A stretch of DNA of 40,316 bases from Euryarchaeota archaeon UBA173 (lineage in GTDB: Archaea; Thermoplasmatota; Poseidoniia; Poseidoniales; Thalassarchaeaceae), in assembly GCA_002498925.1 (NCBI GenBank), contig DAJH01000004.1, positions 1-40,316 of the forward strand, given 5' to 3'. Made by a program: the position numbers and the translations under genes. The notes beneath the pieces are model-generated. The model ran no database searches. It saw nothing but the letters and a program-made list of their open reading frames with translations, and was not told the DNA's origin. This document shows positions 14,926 through 23,641 of this stretch, piece after piece; position 1 is the stretch's first letter; each line of letters starts with the position of its first letter.

Positions 14926-17625
14926 GTGCGAAATGCGATGAAGCCGAGCAATTCAGCCAGTCTGATAGTCGCTCTGCTTGTTCTTGGTATCGCTTCGCCA
15001 CTGGTTTCTGCGGATGTCGACATCTCAGTTTCTGCCAATCCAATGACTGCAGAGGCAACAACCGATGACGCAGCTGAGTATGACATAATAGTACAGAATT
15101 CTGGTGATGACGATGCCTTGGTTTCCCTAAGCACGCAGCAGGGAAATGACTGCAGTGGGTTCACATCAACATTGGAGACTACGACAATAACAGTTGACTC
15201 TGGATCATCTGAGACAGTGAAACTGACAGTTACCGTTTCCGATCAGGCCAATGGCGAATGCGAGACCACTGTTAACGCCCAGGGCCAAGTATCTGGTGGC
15301 GTCCCAGGATCCCCTTCGAGTGACGATGTCACCGTAACTACGACCGCCGGGGATGGAGGGGGATTGTACTCAGTGAAACTATCGACCGACGATCCGATAA
15401 CCAAGAATTATGATGGAGAGGATAACGAGGTCACATGGGACGTCGACGTCGAGAACAATGGAGAGCAGCAAGCCAATGTGCAATTGGAGATGACCTCGGA
15501 TAGCGACTGTGAATCCGATGATCTGACAGCCACTGTCGACCCTGCAATCCTACAGCTGGAGCCCGAAGACGAGGAATCTGTAACAGTAACTGTCGACATG
15601 CCTAATGGCGCGGAGACCGAAGCCGGATCCCACTGCTTCATCCTCAAGGCGACAGTAACCAACGATCCCAATGCAGCAGACCAGGCAGAGGACAACCTAA
15701 CCATGAGTCTCAACGTTCCGGAGATAAAGGAATGCGAGGGATCACTCCAATTTGGCTCCCACAGCCTAGACCCGGGTGAGTCCGTGTCAAACTCATTCGA
15801 GGTTGAGAACATCGGGAATACTGAATGGACCGTTACCGCCAATGCACAAGCCCAAGACGGTCATGACATCTCGGGGTGGGTCAGCTTCGACAGTCCAAAG
15901 AGCAAGATGCTTGGGGAGCCTGGAAGCTCTGACGACTCCCATACATTCACCTTCGACGTGACTCCTGACGACTCCCTAGAAGCAGGAACCCAGATCGCCA
16001 TCAATATTCAAGGAAGGGCCGGGACAAATGTCGGTTGCGAGAAAGTGCTCACAGTTACCGTAGGACAGGAGTTTGGCGCAACTATGACCCTGAGCAAATC
16101 AACGCTCTCAAACGTCGAACCGGGAACCTCTGGGACTCTCTCAATTCAAATTACCAATCAAGGGAATGGTCAGGATACCATGGCTATAGGCGCAGATGGC
16201 TTACCTCCCGGGTGGCAAGTATCGCTGTCTCAGTCCTCAGTCACACTTGGTAGCTCCCAGTCATCAAACAACAAGCAAACGATTTCAGCAGAGGTCTTGG
16301 TACCCAACGATGCCAGCGCTGAGAGTGATGTGGTGATTACCTTCACAGTTGGAAGGGGAGGTGGCTCAGAACCATATGCCACTAGGGATCTTACTGTTTC
16401 AGTTGCGGCTCGTCATTCGGTGACCACGTCAATAGTATCTGATCAACAAACAGGGCGCTCAGGGCAGATCGTACAATTCCCAATCGATATAACAAATTCT
16501 GGCAATATAGAGGACACCTTCAGATTGCAGGCTTGCGACCCCGGCGATCAGACGGGTTGCAGCAATCCCATGTGGGATGCGTCATTTTCAGACACCAATG
16601 GTAACAAAATCCAGCAGGTGGTTCTGGACCCCAGTGAGAAGCAGACAGTATACCTAGACGTATTGGTCGAGGGTGAGGAGGATGCGGACTCTGCCAAGGT
16701 ACTAGCGAGAATCGCAATCTACGGAACATCCGAATTCGACGAGCATACGGTTACAGTAGTCGTCTCAAACTACAACTACGGAATGGCAGTGTCTCCACAG
16801 AATCCCGGAGAGGACCCCAGCCAGATAGACTTGATACTCCCACCAGGGGGTGAACTTTCCACCTTCTTCTGGGTGGAGAATACAGGAGACTATCCAGCAG
16901 GCGATACTGCGGTAATTACAATCACGGGAATGGACTCCTCGGTAGTCAGACAGATGTTCGTAGAGGGAGTTCAGATAGACGGAACTATCCAGATCGCCAA
17001 GGCCGAAAGAGTGCTCGTCGAAGTCAGAATGGAAGTGCTTGAAGGCGTCGCTAATGGTGTGTCGGGGATAATCAAGGTGAATGCAGCTTCGGAGAGAAAC
17101 GCAGCTCAGACTACCACGGTGGACGTAATCGTGCAGGTAATGACGATACACGATCTGAGGTTCACATTGGAGAGTCCATCGGAACAGACCGCAGACTACC
17201 CCGAGAAAATCTACTTCTCGCTTTTCGTAACGAACCATGGAAATATCGTAGAGGAGGTAGAGATCCTCTCAAGCGATTCCCTCAGGGGCTGGACCGTCGA
17301 CGTTGTTGAAGACGAGTTTGAGCTACAGCCGGGAGAGACAAAGGAGATCGAGGTCAGAGTCACCCCTCCCTCTGAATTGATCGATGATGACACATACAGA
17401 TTCACGATTATAGTCCAGCCTAAGGGTATACCCGTCGCAGGACAGCCAATTGAACTGGAGGTCACATCAGAAGCCTCCAGCCCCTTCCTAAGTCTGTCAG
17501 ATGAGGTTGAGGAGATACTTGTCTACGGCCTGACTGGGCTTGGCGCCCTGTTGGTGATAGTACTCTTCTTTCGCTCTAGGGCAGAAAATAGAATGATACA
17601 AAGGGCCCTTGAGGAAGAGGACTAA
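14926..17625 (+). CDS. NEW3/CARDB-like multi-Ig surface protein with C-terminal membrane anchor
   Basis: 899 residues. The signal peptide core is LIVALLVLGIA, with cleavage plausible after VSA. The exterior consists of a series of Ig-like domains of about 100 residues of the NEW3/CARDB type. Typical elements are V.N.G(D/N) turns, LPPGW and strands after an LxPGE or LxLGS turn, for example NQGNGQD...GLPPGWQVSL. Several cysteine pairs (QGNDC/GEC, SDC/SHC) suggest disulfides. One transmembrane helix at about 864-882 is followed by a short charged tail. GTG 14926 is chosen because GAGGG lies 8 bases upstream; ATG 14938 would be 20 bases from it. A cell-surface or S-layer-associated role is inferred. 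It ends about 95 bases before nuoA. Confidence 0.78.
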   Translation: MRNAMKPSNSASLIVALLVLGIASPLVSADVDISVSANPMTAEATTDDAAEYDIIVQNSGDDDALVSLSTQQGNDCSGFTSTLETTTITVDSGSSETVKLTVTVSDQANGECETTVNAQGQVSGGVPGSPSSDDVTVTTTAGDGGGLYSVKLSTDDPITKNYDGEDNEVTWDVDVENNGEQQANVQLEMTSDSDCESDDLTATVDPAILQLEPEDEESVTVTVDMPNGAETEAGSHCFILKATVTNDPNAADQAEDNLTMSLNVPEIKECEGSLQFGSHSLDPGESVSNSFEVENIGNTEWTVTANAQAQDGHDISGWVSFDSPKSKMLGEPGSSDDSHTFTFDVTPDDSLEAGTQIAINIQGRAGTNVGCEKVLTVTVGQEFGATMTLSKSTLSNVEPGTSGTLSIQITNQGNGQDTMAIGADGLPPGWQVSLSQSSVTLGSSQSSNNKQTISAEVLVPNDASAESDVVITFTVGRGGGSEPYATRDLTVSVAARHSVTTSIVSDQQTGRSGQIVQFPIDITNSGNIEDTFRLQACDPGDQTGCSNPMWDASFSDTNGNKIQQVVLDPSEKQTVYLDVLVEGEEDADSAKVLARIAIYGTSEFDEHTVTVVVSNYNYGMAVSPQNPGEDPSQIDLILPPGGELSTFFWVENTGDYPAGDTAVITITGMDSSVVRQMFVEGVQIDGTIQIAKAERVLVEVRMEVLEGVANGVSGIIKVNAASERNAAQTTTVDVIVQVMTIHDLRFTLESPSEQTADYPEKIYFSLFVTNHGNIVEEVEILSSDSLRGWTVDVVEDEFELQPGETKEIEVRVTPPSELIDDDTYRFTIIVQPKGIPVAGQPIELEVTSEASSPFLSLSDEVEEILVYGLTGLGALLVIVLFFRSRAENRMIQRALEEED

Positions 17626-17658
17626 TCCTAGCCCCCAGCCTGAGTCCTCACCGGATAG

Positions 17659-17710
17659 GCTTATTGCCCAATTTCAGGTGGACAGAGCTGTCGGTCCCTA
17701 CGGGACCGGC
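17659..17710 (+). promoter_or_regulatory. Probable nuo operon promoter and 5'-end hairpin
   Basis: A TATA-like GCTTATTG (17659-17666) would place transcription start near 17688. Right there begins an inverted repeat CGGTCCC-TAC-GGGACCG (17692-17708), extendable by a G-U and a G-C pair to 17690-17710. The nuoA ribosome binding site (GGCGGGTG) overlaps its right edge. The operon mRNA would thus begin with a hairpin next to the first ribosome site, suggesting translational control or protection of the mRNA end. Confidence 0.5.
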
Positions 17711-17721
17711 GGGTGTGTACC

Positions 17722-18168
17722 ATGTCGACTGTCCCTGAGGACTACCTAGCAGTGGCTGTAATGGCCTTGGTTGGAATAGGGTTCCCAGTAATGAGCTTCA
17801 TCGCCTCTGGGTTCCTCAGGCCAAGAAAGACCGGAAATGACCCCTTGAAATTAAGCTCGTGGCTGCTACCTGGTTACGAGACGGACCAATCGCTCTACAT
17901 CCGCAGAGATAGTACCTACGAATGCGGATCAGACCCGGTTGGAGACGCACACATAAATTTCCATTTCCAGTACTACTGGTACGCCATAATTTTCCTAGTC
18001 TTCGATATCGCGTTCATGTTCCTTGCATTCGGAGGGGTGGTCGCAATACAGGAAGGGGTGGAGCTCAGTGGAATATACAATGCACTCGCAACACTCACTG
18101 CATTCATCATCCTGATGGGGCTCGGGGTATGGCATGTATTCCGAAAGAGAGGAAGAATATACATTTGA
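17722..18168 (+). CDS. nuoA: Complex I subunit NuoA (ND3)
   Basis: Membrane subunit A of proton-pumping complex I. The 148-residue protein has three hydrophobic helices and the diagnostic loop and second helix YECGSDPVGDAHINFHFQYY (about 66-85) followed by FDIAFMFLAF. The YECG cysteine lies in the loop near the quinone site that changes between active and resting forms in other organisms. Start: ATG 17722 with GGCGGGTG about 8 bases upstream; the GTG three codons earlier is less likely. It is the first gene of the operon. Confidence 0.96.
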   Translation: MSTVPEDYLAVAVMALVGIGFPVMSFIASGFLRPRKTGNDPLKLSSWLLPGYETDQSLYIRRDSTYECGSDPVGDAHINFHFQYYWYAIIFLVFDIAFMFLAFGGVVAIQEGVELSGIYNALATLTAFIILMGLGVWHVFRKRGRIYI

Positions 18169-18177
18169 GGTGATGAA

Positions 18178-18771
18178 TTGTCAGACGATCAGAATTATGC
18201 GGTTTTCAACAGTAGGATGCTGGTAGACACAGTAGGCGATGTAACCGATGAAGCACTCAAGGCAAGCCGAATCAAAGACATAATTGGAGTTCTCGCTGGT
18301 AGGATTTTCAACTGGGGTCAGAGGAAGTCACTGTTCCCGCTACACTTGGGAATCAAGTGCTGCGCTCTGGAGATGGCTGCTGCTGGAGCTAGCAGATTCG
18401 ATGCAGAGAGATTCGGGGTCTTCTTCAGATCCAGCCCTCGTCAGTGCGATGTTCTACTTGTCAACGGGCCAATCAGCAAGAAGTTCGCTGACCCCATAGT
18501 TAGGCTATGGGAGCAGATGCCCGAACCGAAGTGGTGCATAGCCATGGGCGAATGCGCAATTTCTGGAGGCCCGTATTTCCAGTCATACAACATCCTCGAG
18601 GGAGTTGATACGGTAATTCCAGTTGACGTGTATATCCCAGGATGCCCTCCAAGGCCCGAAGCCCTGATTGACGGATTCGATAAGCTACGTCAGAAAATAA
18701 TCAGGATCGGCGCCATGCCAAGTAGCGACAGGCCAGCTACACAGAGGCCGTTGATTGCCGGAGATTTGTGA
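18178..18771 (+). CDS. nuoB: Complex I subunit NuoB (PSST, N2 cluster)
   Basis: Peripheral-arm subunit carrying the [4Fe-4S] cluster N2, the last electron carrier before quinone. All four ligands are present: the tandem C61-C62 (GIKCCALEM), C126 (GECAISGG) and C156 (PGCPPRPE). The length of 197 residues is normal. The start is TTG at 18178, which follows GAGGTGAT overlapping the nuoA stop at the right distance. The nearby ATG at 18174 is in another frame, so a non-ATG start is required. Confidence 0.96.
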   Translation: MSDDQNYAVFNSRMLVDTVGDVTDEALKASRIKDIIGVLAGRIFNWGQRKSLFPLHLGIKCCALEMAAAGASRFDAERFGVFFRSSPRQCDVLLVNGPISKKFADPIVRLWEQMPEPKWCIAMGECAISGGPYFQSYNILEGVDTVIPVDVYIPGCPPRPEALIDGFDKLRQKIIRIGAMPSSDRPATQRPLIAGDL

Positions 18772-18780
18772 GGTGACTGA

Positions 18781-19440
18781 ATGGGCAGAGTAGTTCCGAC
18801 TTCGACTCAGAAGGCATCCGCCGAGAAGCTATGCAATGCTATCTCAAAGATGAAGGGTGTTGAAGCGGAGCCAGTAGAAAGAACCAGTGGAACAAAGCCA
18901 AGATGGACAGTTTCGGTTGCTTGCGAGGCCGAAAACTGGAGAAAACTCGCTGAGAATCTAAGCAAGACACACTCAGTCGACTACTGTTCAATGATTACCG
19001 GGATTCACTGGCCAGACGGACCGGATGAAAAGAAGTGGGAGGTAATTTACCACTTCCTAAGGACAGGGGTGAAGGATCCACCATCCCAGGATGGAGTACT
19101 GCAGCCAATTGTTACCGATCCAAATGGAGTGAAGGGCAAGGACGTCCCCTTGGAAATAGAAGTTAGCATAAGACTCCCGGATACCAGAACGCCCTCAGTG
19201 GCTAGCATTCAGGACATCTGGGTAGGCGCTGACTGGAATGAGAAGGAGACATGGGATCTCGTTGGCATAGATTTCGATGGCCATGTTGGGATGAGGAGAG
19301 TTTTGCAACCCCACGAAACCCCCACTGGATATCACCCACTACAAAGGCATCACAATTTGAGGTATCACGAATTTGAAGAGATGTACGATGACCCACAGGG
19401 CTTCGGTCGTAAGCCAGATGACATTGGGAAGGTAAAGTGA
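18781..19440 (+). CDS. nuoC: Complex I subunit NuoC (30 kDa)
   Basis: Peripheral-arm 30-kDa subunit that packs against NuoD. The 219-residue protein shows the family core W.V.YHFLR (about 86-95), then the segment VPLEIEVSIRLPDTRTPSVASIQDIWVGADWNEKETWDLVGIDFDGH, whose SVASI..W..ADW.E.E.WDL.GI pattern is diagnostic, and a conserved tail with the HHNLRYHEFEE segment. nuoC and nuoD are separate here, unlike in E. coli. ATG 18781 has AGGTGA six bases upstream, overlapping the nuoB stop. Confidence 0.95.
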   Translation: MGRVVPTSTQKASAEKLCNAISKMKGVEAEPVERTSGTKPRWTVSVACEAENWRKLAENLSKTHSVDYCSMITGIHWPDGPDEKKWEVIYHFLRTGVKDPPSQDGVLQPIVTDPNGVKGKDVPLEIEVSIRLPDTRTPSVASIQDIWVGADWNEKETWDLVGIDFDGHVGMRRVLQPHETPTGYHPLQRHHNLRYHEFEEMYDDPQGFGRKPDDIGKVK

Positions 19441-19449
19441 GGTTTCAGT

Positions 19450-20586
19450 ATGGCAGAAATGTGGATTTCAATGGGCCCTCAACACCCCATGACGCATGGC
19501 CTGTGGACATTGAAGATCAAGGTCGACGGCGAGACAGTTGTCGACACGGTCCCCGACTTGGGCTATATCCACAGGGGCGTCGAGAAGATTTGCGAGACGA
19601 GGGACTTCACGCAGATAACGACATATTGTGACAGACTTTGCTATGCTAGCGCCAATACGTGGTCTCATTCCTACATATACGCGGCCGAGGACCTCCTCGG
19701 AGTGGAAGTACCAGAACGTGCAGAATATATTCGTCTCATTGCAGTAGAGCTCCAGAGGATCGCTTCGCACCTCATGTGGATGGGAGCCTATGGCCCTGAT
19801 ACTGGCAACCTCTCGGTAATGGTTTGGTGCCTGAGGGAGAGGGAGATGATGATGGATCTCCTACAGGAGCTAGGAGGATCTAGGATGCATTACAACTTCC
19901 CGCGCATCGGAGGGGTCAAGAGGGATCTACCACATGGTTTTGTACAAAGAGCCCGATCAAAACTCCATCTTTTCCTCCAGAGAATACAGGAGTATGAGGC
20001 CCTCTTCGACGAAAGCACAGTTTTCCTAGTCAGGACTCAGGGAGTCGGGTATGCTAAGCCAGAGGAGATGATCAACCACGGTGTTTCAGGACCAAATCTC
20101 CGAGCGGGAGGTGTCAACTACGATGTCAGATGGGCACACCCTTACTCGGTTTACAGTGAATTGGATTGGGAACCCCCTGTGGAGAGGTCCTCAATCAAAG
20201 GCGCTGACTGTTATGACAGGTACAGAGTAAGGGTCGAGGAGATGAGAGTGAGTGCACTCTTAGTCCTACAGGCTATGGAAAAGCTACCAGGTGGGTCAGA
20301 TACTTACCATGAGCCAGGGGATCGTAAGCTACTGGCAAAAGCACCCAGTAGAGCACCCGAGGGAACCAGTGGATACCATCACTTCGAGGACAGCAGAGGA
20401 GAATCAATGTTCTATATCGCAGGAGGCGGAGAGAGTAGGGGCAAGAACCCATACAGGGTATCAATCAGATCCCCCATGTTCATCACGATTCCTTACGCCT
20501 CGAAGTGTATGATTGGATACAAGGTGGCTGACATTCCTGCAATAATGGGATCCTTCGACCCATGCATAGGGGAAACGGACAGGTGA
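19450..20586 (+). CDS. nuoD: Complex I subunit NuoD (49 kDa)
   Basis: 49-kDa subunit that forms the quinone pocket together with NuoB and is homologous to the large subunit of [NiFe] hydrogenases. The 378-residue protein carries the signature MGPQHPMTHG near the N-terminus, including the quinone-contacting histidine. Then come DLGYIHRGVEK, the C-R-C-YASANTWSHS block and a C-terminal FDPCIGETDR. The hydrogenase nickel cysteines are not conserved as a full set, as expected for complex I. GAGGT in the preceding gap is the ribosome binding site. Confidence 0.96.
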   Translation: MAEMWISMGPQHPMTHGLWTLKIKVDGETVVDTVPDLGYIHRGVEKICETRDFTQITTYCDRLCYASANTWSHSYIYAAEDLLGVEVPERAEYIRLIAVELQRIASHLMWMGAYGPDTGNLSVMVWCLREREMMMDLLQELGGSRMHYNFPRIGGVKRDLPHGFVQRARSKLHLFLQRIQEYEALFDESTVFLVRTQGVGYAKPEEMINHGVSGPNLRAGGVNYDVRWAHPYSVYSELDWEPPVERSSIKGADCYDRYRVRVEEMRVSALLVLQAMEKLPGGSDTYHEPGDRKLLAKAPSRAPEGTSGYHHFEDSRGESMFYIAGGGESRGKNPYRVSIRSPMFITIPYASKCMIGYKVADIPAIMGSFDPCIGETDR

Positions 20587-20590
20587 GAGT

Positions 20591-22141
20591 ATGGCGAGTA
20601 GTGATTGGCTGAATCTGCGTGGTTGGTTCGAGTCAACCATTGGCTGGTCAATGGATCAAACCCATGACCTCCTTCCGGACTCAGAATACAGCCTCGGACC
20701 ACTGGGCTCAGTAAATCCACAATCAGGATTCGCTTCAATACAGCCTGCGTTGGAGGCCTTTTTCCATGCAACGATAATGTGTACAGTGGTATTCACAACC
20801 CTGATGCTAACCATGCTCGCAATACCATACATTGAGAGGAAATTCATCGGTCGATTGATGGACAGATTGGGTGCTACTACAACTCTCAGGAGCCTCTGGG
20901 TTGGAGAGAGCGGAGTGACGGCCGGAGAATGGTGGAATCAACTTCCACTTGGCATTGGAACTCCCATAGGCTGGGTTGTCAAAGCTCTAAATGCCACCTG
21001 GGGTAACGATCACGAATTAGAGACCGTATCTAGGGTGAATAACAGGAGTTACCATGGATACTGGTTCCTGCTGCCCGGATTCTTCCAAGCTTTCGCGGAC
21101 TTCTTCAAATTCGCAACCAAGGAACACCTAGTACCGAAAGACGCCGACAGGGTAGTCTTCGAGGTAGCACCAGTCATCATTGTCTCTACAACTGTGATGG
21201 TATTCGCATTCGTCCCCTTCGGACCTCATATCTATGCAGCCAATCCAGACCTATCGCTCCTCTTTATGATGGCCATATTCGGCGTGGCCCCACTTGGCGT
21301 ATTCTTCGCAGGATGGGCCTCCAATAACAAGTACACACTCATTGGGGGAATGAGATCAGCAGCCCAACTCACAGCTTACGAGATACCACTCCTAATCACT
21401 GTCCTAGGGGTTGCTGTGCTCAGTGGATCACTCAACATTATTGAAATCGTAGACTTCCAAATGGGACAAGAACAGGGGAACGTCTGGAACATCTTCCTCA
21501 TGCCACTGGGAGCCGCACTATTCCTAATTACGATGATCGCCGAAGTCGAGAGAATCCCATTCGACATGCCTGAGGCCGAGGCTGAGCTAGTAGAGGGGTG
21601 GTGGACAGAGTATGGCGGAATTCGCTGGGGACTAATGTTCTCCGCAGAATACATGCGGTCATACGCAGCTTGCATACTGTTCGCACTCTTCTTCTTGGGA
21701 GGGTGGGAGGCCCCATTCCAGCACACACTCTCAGACTTACCGACCATAGGAATAGTCTTCTCAACAATCTTCAAGCTCACCCCTGGGCTTGTCTGGGTGC
21801 TACTGAAAGCATGGCTCCTATTCGCCGTATTTGTCTGGATTAGGGCCTCTCTCCACAGAGTAAGAACAGACCAGATACTAGAATTTGGATGGAGGTACCT
21901 ACTACCACTGTCCATGCTACATCTCGTAGTTTCGATATACCTAAGGTTGGAGCACTACCATGGAGGAAACTGGGACTTGTGGGTCCCAGCAGTCGTATCC
22001 ACTGTGTCATTGATTCTTTTCGTGATATACCTCTTCGATGAAGATGAGGAAGCATTGGAACTACAGAGTCGTCCATACAGTACTCAAGCAGTGATCAAGG
22101 CTTCACCAGGGAGCCATAGGGATAGGGGGCAAATAGAATGA
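20591..22141 (+). CDS. nuoH: Complex I subunit NuoH (ND1) with an enlarged first cytoplasmic loop
   Basis: Membrane subunit H joins the peripheral arm to the membrane and lines the quinone tunnel. Conserved parts are the first helix region with PYIERKFIGRLMDRLG (79-94), the FADFFKFATKE segment (168-178), the quinone-loop EVERIPFDMPEAEAELVEGWWTEYGG segment, and the C-terminal VWIRASLHRVRTDQ. The protein is 516 residues, against about 330-350 usually. The excess comprises roughly 60 extra residues at 95-155, exactly where RYGPNRVGP normally sits, an N-terminal extension of about 50 residues and a longer C-terminus. The ATG follows AGGTGAGAGT overlapping the nuoD stop. Confidence 0.95.
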   Translation: MASSDWLNLRGWFESTIGWSMDQTHDLLPDSEYSLGPLGSVNPQSGFASIQPALEAFFHATIMCTVVFTTLMLTMLAIPYIERKFIGRLMDRLGATTTLRSLWVGESGVTAGEWWNQLPLGIGTPIGWVVKALNATWGNDHELETVSRVNNRSYHGYWFLLPGFFQAFADFFKFATKEHLVPKDADRVVFEVAPVIIVSTTVMVFAFVPFGPHIYAANPDLSLLFMMAIFGVAPLGVFFAGWASNNKYTLIGGMRSAAQLTAYEIPLLITVLGVAVLSGSLNIIEIVDFQMGQEQGNVWNIFLMPLGAALFLITMIAEVERIPFDMPEAEAELVEGWWTEYGGIRWGLMFSAEYMRSYAACILFALFFLGGWEAPFQHTLSDLPTIGIVFSTIFKLTPGLVWVLLKAWLLFAVFVWIRASLHRVRTDQILEFGWRYLLPLSMLHLVVSIYLRLEHYHGGNWDLWVPAVVSTVSLILFVIYLFDEDEEALELQSRPYSTQAVIKASPGSHRDRGQIE

Positions 22142-23100
22142 AGTACAACACAGGACATCCAAGAGCTACGCCCAATTTTAGGAATCTAGTCATACGTCCA
22201 ATGTGGATGACTCTCAAGACGGCTTTGCGGACCGTGCCATTCCTAGGCAGACTCAATTTCCTCAGGAACAGCTACCACGGGGAGTACGAGAAGATGGTAG
22301 ATTCAACCACTATGCAGAGAGTCGGCGAAGACCATCCAAGCGTCGGACAGAAGTTCGCAGCAGACAGGGAGACTAGCCAGATAATGCCCTTCTTGGAAAG
22401 GCCAGTCACCGTGATGTATCCGTACGAGAGGCTCGAAGACCTGGAACCGTGGCTATTCGTCCCGGGCAACTACAATGGTAGAATCGGAGTAATCTGGGAG
22501 ACATGCACCGCGTGCAAGGCATGTGTCAGGGCTTGTCCCAATGACTGTCTTCACATGACATCAGAAGTCAGAGTGAACGTTCTTGACACTGCAGAAGAAG
22601 GGGATGAATGGCACGGCTATGGAAGCGAAGTCGAGGAAGGGGGATACGCAGCTCGACCTAAGGACGACTCTGGAGCGGAAGATTTCGACCTCATGACAGA
22701 ACATACAGCCGCCCCGGCCGAGTACGACTTTGCGGAGGTCATCGACCTTACAGGAGACAAGGCGACCGTTCGTTGGATGGATGGCTCAGGCGTAGAGACG
22801 CTCGACACCTCTGACCTGAAGCCAGCTGAGAAGGACATAGTATCCGGAAGAATAGATCTCGGGAGGTGCATGTTCTGCGGCCTTTGCATGGAGTCATGCC
22901 CATTCGAGTCGTTCTTCATGACGAACGAGTATGATGGAATGTCCGGATTCTCCCGTCAGGACCTCTGGATGGATGCAGATCGAACAAGAGTACTGCCATC
23001 AACTCACAAGGAAAGAGTCGACATGGAGCTCGCCAAGCGTGCTGAGAAGGAACTCAAGAAGAGGGAGCGCAAGGCAGCCAAGGCACAGGCGGAGGCATAG
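22138..23100 (+). CDS. nuoI: Complex I subunit NuoI (TYKY) with a long insertion between its Fe-S motifs
   Basis: 8Fe ferredoxin-like subunit carrying clusters N6a and N6b. Both CxxCxxCxxxC motifs are intact: C123/C126/C129/C133 and C244/C247/C250/C254. In ordinary NuoI about 25-30 residues separate them; here 110 do. The insertion (about 146-236) is acidic, and its second half (VIDLTGDKATVRWMDGSG) looks like a small SH3/KOW-type beta barrel. A basic, helix-prone tail (300-320) is also present. The total of 320 residues compares with about 160-190 usually. The ATG overlaps the nuoH stop by four bases. Confidence 0.94.
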   Translation: MKYNTGHPRATPNFRNLVIRPMWMTLKTALRTVPFLGRLNFLRNSYHGEYEKMVDSTTMQRVGEDHPSVGQKFAADRETSQIMPFLERPVTVMYPYERLEDLEPWLFVPGNYNGRIGVIWETCTACKACVRACPNDCLHMTSEVRVNVLDTAEEGDEWHGYGSEVEEGGYAARPKDDSGAEDFDLMTEHTAAPAEYDFAEVIDLTGDKATVRWMDGSGVETLDTSDLKPAEKDIVSGRIDLGRCMFCGLCMESCPFESFFMTNEYDGMSGFSRQDLWMDADRTRVLPSTHKERVDMELAKRAEKELKKRERKAAKAQAEA

Positions 23101-23102
23101 TT

Positions 23103-23372
23103 ATGGGATTCGATTTCGAGGCATTGATGTTCGTTATCCTTTCAGCTGTCACAGTTGGCGGAGCGATAGGGTGCGTTTATGGAAGAAGGGTCGCGCATTC
23201 ACTTCTCTTCCTGATGCTGACTTTCTTCGGCGTCGCAGGAATCTTCGTTCTGGCCAGCGCAGAGATGCTAGCCGCCGTCCAAATCCTAGTCTACCTGGGC
23301 TCTGTAATGCTCGTAGTGCAGTTCGGAGTCATGCTCACACGTAGGCAAATCCAGGAGGGCGACATAGAATGA
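23103..23372 (+). CDS. nuoJ1: Complex I subunit NuoJ, N-terminal half
   Basis: 89-residue membrane protein matching helices 1-3 of NuoJ/ND6. The diagnostic segment AAVQILVYLGSVMLVVQFGVML contains the pi-bulge helix (YLGSVMVL-like) that couples quinone chemistry to proton pumping. NuoJ is split here into two genes, as I recall also for some haloarchaea. The ATG is two bases after the nuoI stop, and the end overlaps the next gene by ATGA. Confidence 0.9.
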   Translation: MGFDFEALMFVILSAVTVGGAIGCVYGRRVAHSLLFLMLTFFGVAGIFVLASAEMLAAVQILVYLGSVMLVVQFGVMLTRRQIQEGDIE

Positions 23373-23641
23373 GGTTCCTTTCCGCAACGACTAGGCTAGG
23401 AGTCGTTGCGTTCGTCCTAGTGCTCCTAAGGGAGACAATGGACCCTGCTAACTGGCCCGCCATAGAGGAAGCACCACAGCCATCCACATTAGACATGGCA
23501 AACGCACTGTTCGACGAATGGGCAGTGGCCACCATCGTTCTGGGCGCCCTTCTGGCAATGGCGATGATCGGGGCTTCCTACCTAGTTCGAGATGAGAGAT
23601 TGATTAATTTGGTCTGGGATATGGGAGGGGAAGACCAATGA
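23369..23641 (+). CDS. nuoJ2: Complex I subunit NuoJ, C-terminal half
   Basis: 90-residue membrane protein with two hydrophobic helices (LGVVAFVLVLL and VATIVLGALLAMAMIGASYLV) separated by an acidic external loop. Position, size and the terminal helix pattern match the second half of NuoJ, which in single-gene species is fused to the first half. The sequence alone is not very diagnostic; the call rests on operon position between nuoJ1 and nuoK. It overlaps both neighbours by four bases. Confidence 0.82.
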   Translation: MRFLSATTRLGVVAFVLVLLRETMDPANWPAIEEAPQPSTLDMANALFDEWAVATIVLGALLAMAMIGASYLVRDERLINLVWDMGGEDQ

